A program made the position numbers and the translations under genes. Source: Rhizobiaceae bacterium (GTDB lineage: Bacteria > Pseudomonadota > Alphaproteobacteria > Rhizobiales > Rhizobiaceae). From it: a stretch of 37,581 nucleotides of DNA. Where the stretch lies: positions 1-37,581 of the forward strand of contig JABSRX010000082.1 in NCBI GenBank assembly GCA_013214695.1, given 5' to 3'. The notes under the pieces were generated by a model. That model was not told the DNA's origin, did no database searches, and saw only the letters and a list, made by a program, of their open reading frames with translations. Positions 36,220 to 37,581 of the stretch are shown piece after piece; the first letter of the stretch is position 1, and each line of letters opens with the position of its first letter.

Positions 36220-36555
36220 ATGGAAAATCAAAACGATACATTGGCGATTGCGGAGCGCTGGAAGGGTGAAGGCCGTGAGCTCGCCCTGGCCACGGTGATT
36301 GAAACCTGGGGTTCTGCACCGCGACCAGTGGGTAGTCACTTGGTTATTGATTCTGAAGGAAATTTCGAAGGCTCGGTTTCCGGCGGCTGTGTTGAAGGCG
36401 CTGTGGTTTTCGAAGCCGTCGAGGCTATTGAAACCGGCAAGGCGAAGGTTTTGGAATTTGGCGTTGCTGACGAAACGGCCTGGGAAGTGGGCTTGTCCTG
36501 CGGTGGCAAAATTCGTGTTTATGTTGAGCCTGTAACAGGTTCGGCTGCCGGTTAG
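36220..36555 (+). CDS. XdhC family protein (N-terminal-type domain only)
   Basis: ELALATVIETWGSAPRPVGSHLVIDSEGNFEGSVSGGCVEGAVVFEA...GLSCGGKIRVYVEPV. Confidence 0.92.
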   Translation: MENQNDTLAIAERWKGEGRELALATVIETWGSAPRPVGSHLVIDSEGNFEGSVSGGCVEGAVVFEAVEAIETGKAKVLEFGVADETAWEVGLSCGGKIRVYVEPVTGSAAG

Positions 36556-36569
36556 GCGGGGCTACAGCT

Positions 36570-37256
36570 ATGGAAACGAGTCTGCTTGAACGCATCAACG
36601 AGGCCCGTCAGTCGCGACAAGCCGTGGCGGTTATCACCGACATTGCGACGGGCCACCAGCAATTGGTGACGCCGCAGACGGTGCTCGAAGGTGAGCTGGC
36701 GACGGAGGTGGGCAAACGGTTCAGATCGGCCAAATCCGGCGTCGTGACGGTGAACGACAAAGAAACCTTCATTCAGGTTCACGTTCCGTCGCCCCGTCTG
36801 TTGATCATCGGCGCAGTGCACATTTCGCAGGCGCTGGTGCCCATGGCGCAATCCTGTGAATTTGACATTACCGTCATCGATCCGCGGACAGCCTTCGCCT
36901 CTGAAGAGCGCTTTCCCGGTGTAGATTTGTTGGCCGAATGGCCACAGGAAGTGCTGGAAGAGCGCCCACTGGATGCGTTTACCGCCTTGGTCGCGGTGAC
37001 CCATGACCCGAAGATCGACGACATTCCGCTGCAACAGGCTCTGGCTGCCAACTGTTTCTATATCGGTGCTCTCGGCAGCCGCAAAACGCATGGCAAGCGG
37101 CTCGATCGCTTCGCGCAGGCTGGCATTTCGAGCGCCGACATGGAGCGCATTCACGCCCCCATCGGTCTCGATATCGGCGCTTCCAGCCCGGCAGAGATTG
37201 CCGTATCGGTAATGGCTGAGATCATCGCGACCCTGCGCAAGGGAGACGCCGCTTGA
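36570..37256 (+). CDS. XdhC family protein (Rossmann C-terminal-type)
   Basis: RLLIIGAVHISQALVPMAQSCEFDITVIDPRTAFASEERFPG; ALVAVTHDPKIDDIPLQQAL; YIGALGSRKTHGKRLDRF; IGLDIGASSPAEIAVSVMAEII. Confidence 0.93.
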   Translation: METSLLERINEARQSRQAVAVITDIATGHQQLVTPQTVLEGELATEVGKRFRSAKSGVVTVNDKETFIQVHVPSPRLLIIGAVHISQALVPMAQSCEFDITVIDPRTAFASEERFPGVDLLAEWPQEVLEERPLDAFTALVAVTHDPKIDDIPLQQALAANCFYIGALGSRKTHGKRLDRFAQAGISSADMERIHAPIGLDIGASSPAEIAVSVMAEIIATLRKGDAA

Positions 37257-37581
37257 CTTTCGGTGAGGTTGCTCTGGAAGAGGCGGAAGGGGGGCTGGTG
37301 GCTCATGCCTTGGTTCTGTCGGACCGGCGTCTGAAGAAAGGCCACGTTCTTTCCCGACAGGATCTGGAGGCACTGGAGGCGGAAGGCATTCAAAGCCTGA
37401 CGATTGCCCGCCTCGAGAAGGGCGACGTTGAAGAAAACGCGGCAGCAACAAAGCTCGCCGCTGGAATGTGCAGCGCGCAGATCAGCGCGGCCGATGTGTT
37501 TACTGGAAGGGTTAATCTCTACGCCCAAACCACCGGGATTTTCCACGCCGACAAGCATCTGGTTGATCAGTTCAATCGAAT
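37253..37581 (+). CDS. Molybdopterin-binding domain protein, probably molybdopterin-binding/glycosyltransferase-type (partial, runs off right edge)
   Basis: TTG start overlapping the xdhC stop: MTFGEVALEEAEGGLVAHALVLSDRRLKKGHVLSRQDLEALEAEGIQSLTIARLEKGDVEENAAATKLAAGM; typical neighbour of xdhC genes. Confidence 0.75.
   Translation, partial: MTFGEVALEEAEGGLVAHALVLSDRRLKKGHVLSRQDLEALEAEGIQSLTIARLEKGDVEENAAATKLAAGMCSAQISAADVFTGRVNLYAQTTGIFHADKHLVDQFNR

Noticed and set aside
36552-37451. Minus-strand ORF of 299 aa over the xdhC genes
   Set aside because: Antisense to strong XdhC coding signal; sequence looks like a reverse-strand shadow.
1-37581. Search for CRISPR arrays, IS elements, rRNA operons and toxin-antitoxin or anti-phage gene pairs
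   Set aside because: No regularly spaced repeats, transposase ORFs or rRNA sequence seen. The RHH protein near sspB has no adjacent toxin-like ORF, so a TA call was not supported.

Overview
This looks like an alphaproteobacterial (Rhizobiales-like) chromosomal segment made mostly of conserved housekeeping genes. The far left edge carries the 3' part of a probable serine recombinase ORF that reads into the 3' side of a tRNA-Leu(CAG) gene, which suggests the border of an integrated element. The rest, left to right: NDUFA9-like NAD(P)-binding protein, YcbB-type L,D-transpeptidase, DEAD-box helicase, thioredoxin-like protein, YdcH/DUF465, PPK2, UvrD/PcrA helicase, MFS transporter, ClC protein, thioesterase, FAD-linked oxidase, AsmA, RHH protein, SspB, a circularly permuted two-piece tmRNA (tag ANDNNYAEARLAA), DUF2853, thyA-folA-hflK-hflC-DUF2065-degP, GNAT, serB, miaA, GGDEF protein, an ilv attenuator with a Val-rich leader peptide, ilvI-EamA-ilvH-LysE, and a CoxD/CoxE/XdhC/XdhC/molybdopterin-binding accessory cluster running off the right edge. 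I did not find a clearly novel multi-gene system. The best leads are the recombinase/tRNA junction, the ssrA-sspB adjacency, the ilv attenuator with two candidate amino-acid exporters in the gene run, a perfect dyad in front of the LysE gene, and the Mo-enzyme maturation cluster without its structural genes in view. All calls are by eye; no database searches or folding calculations were run.
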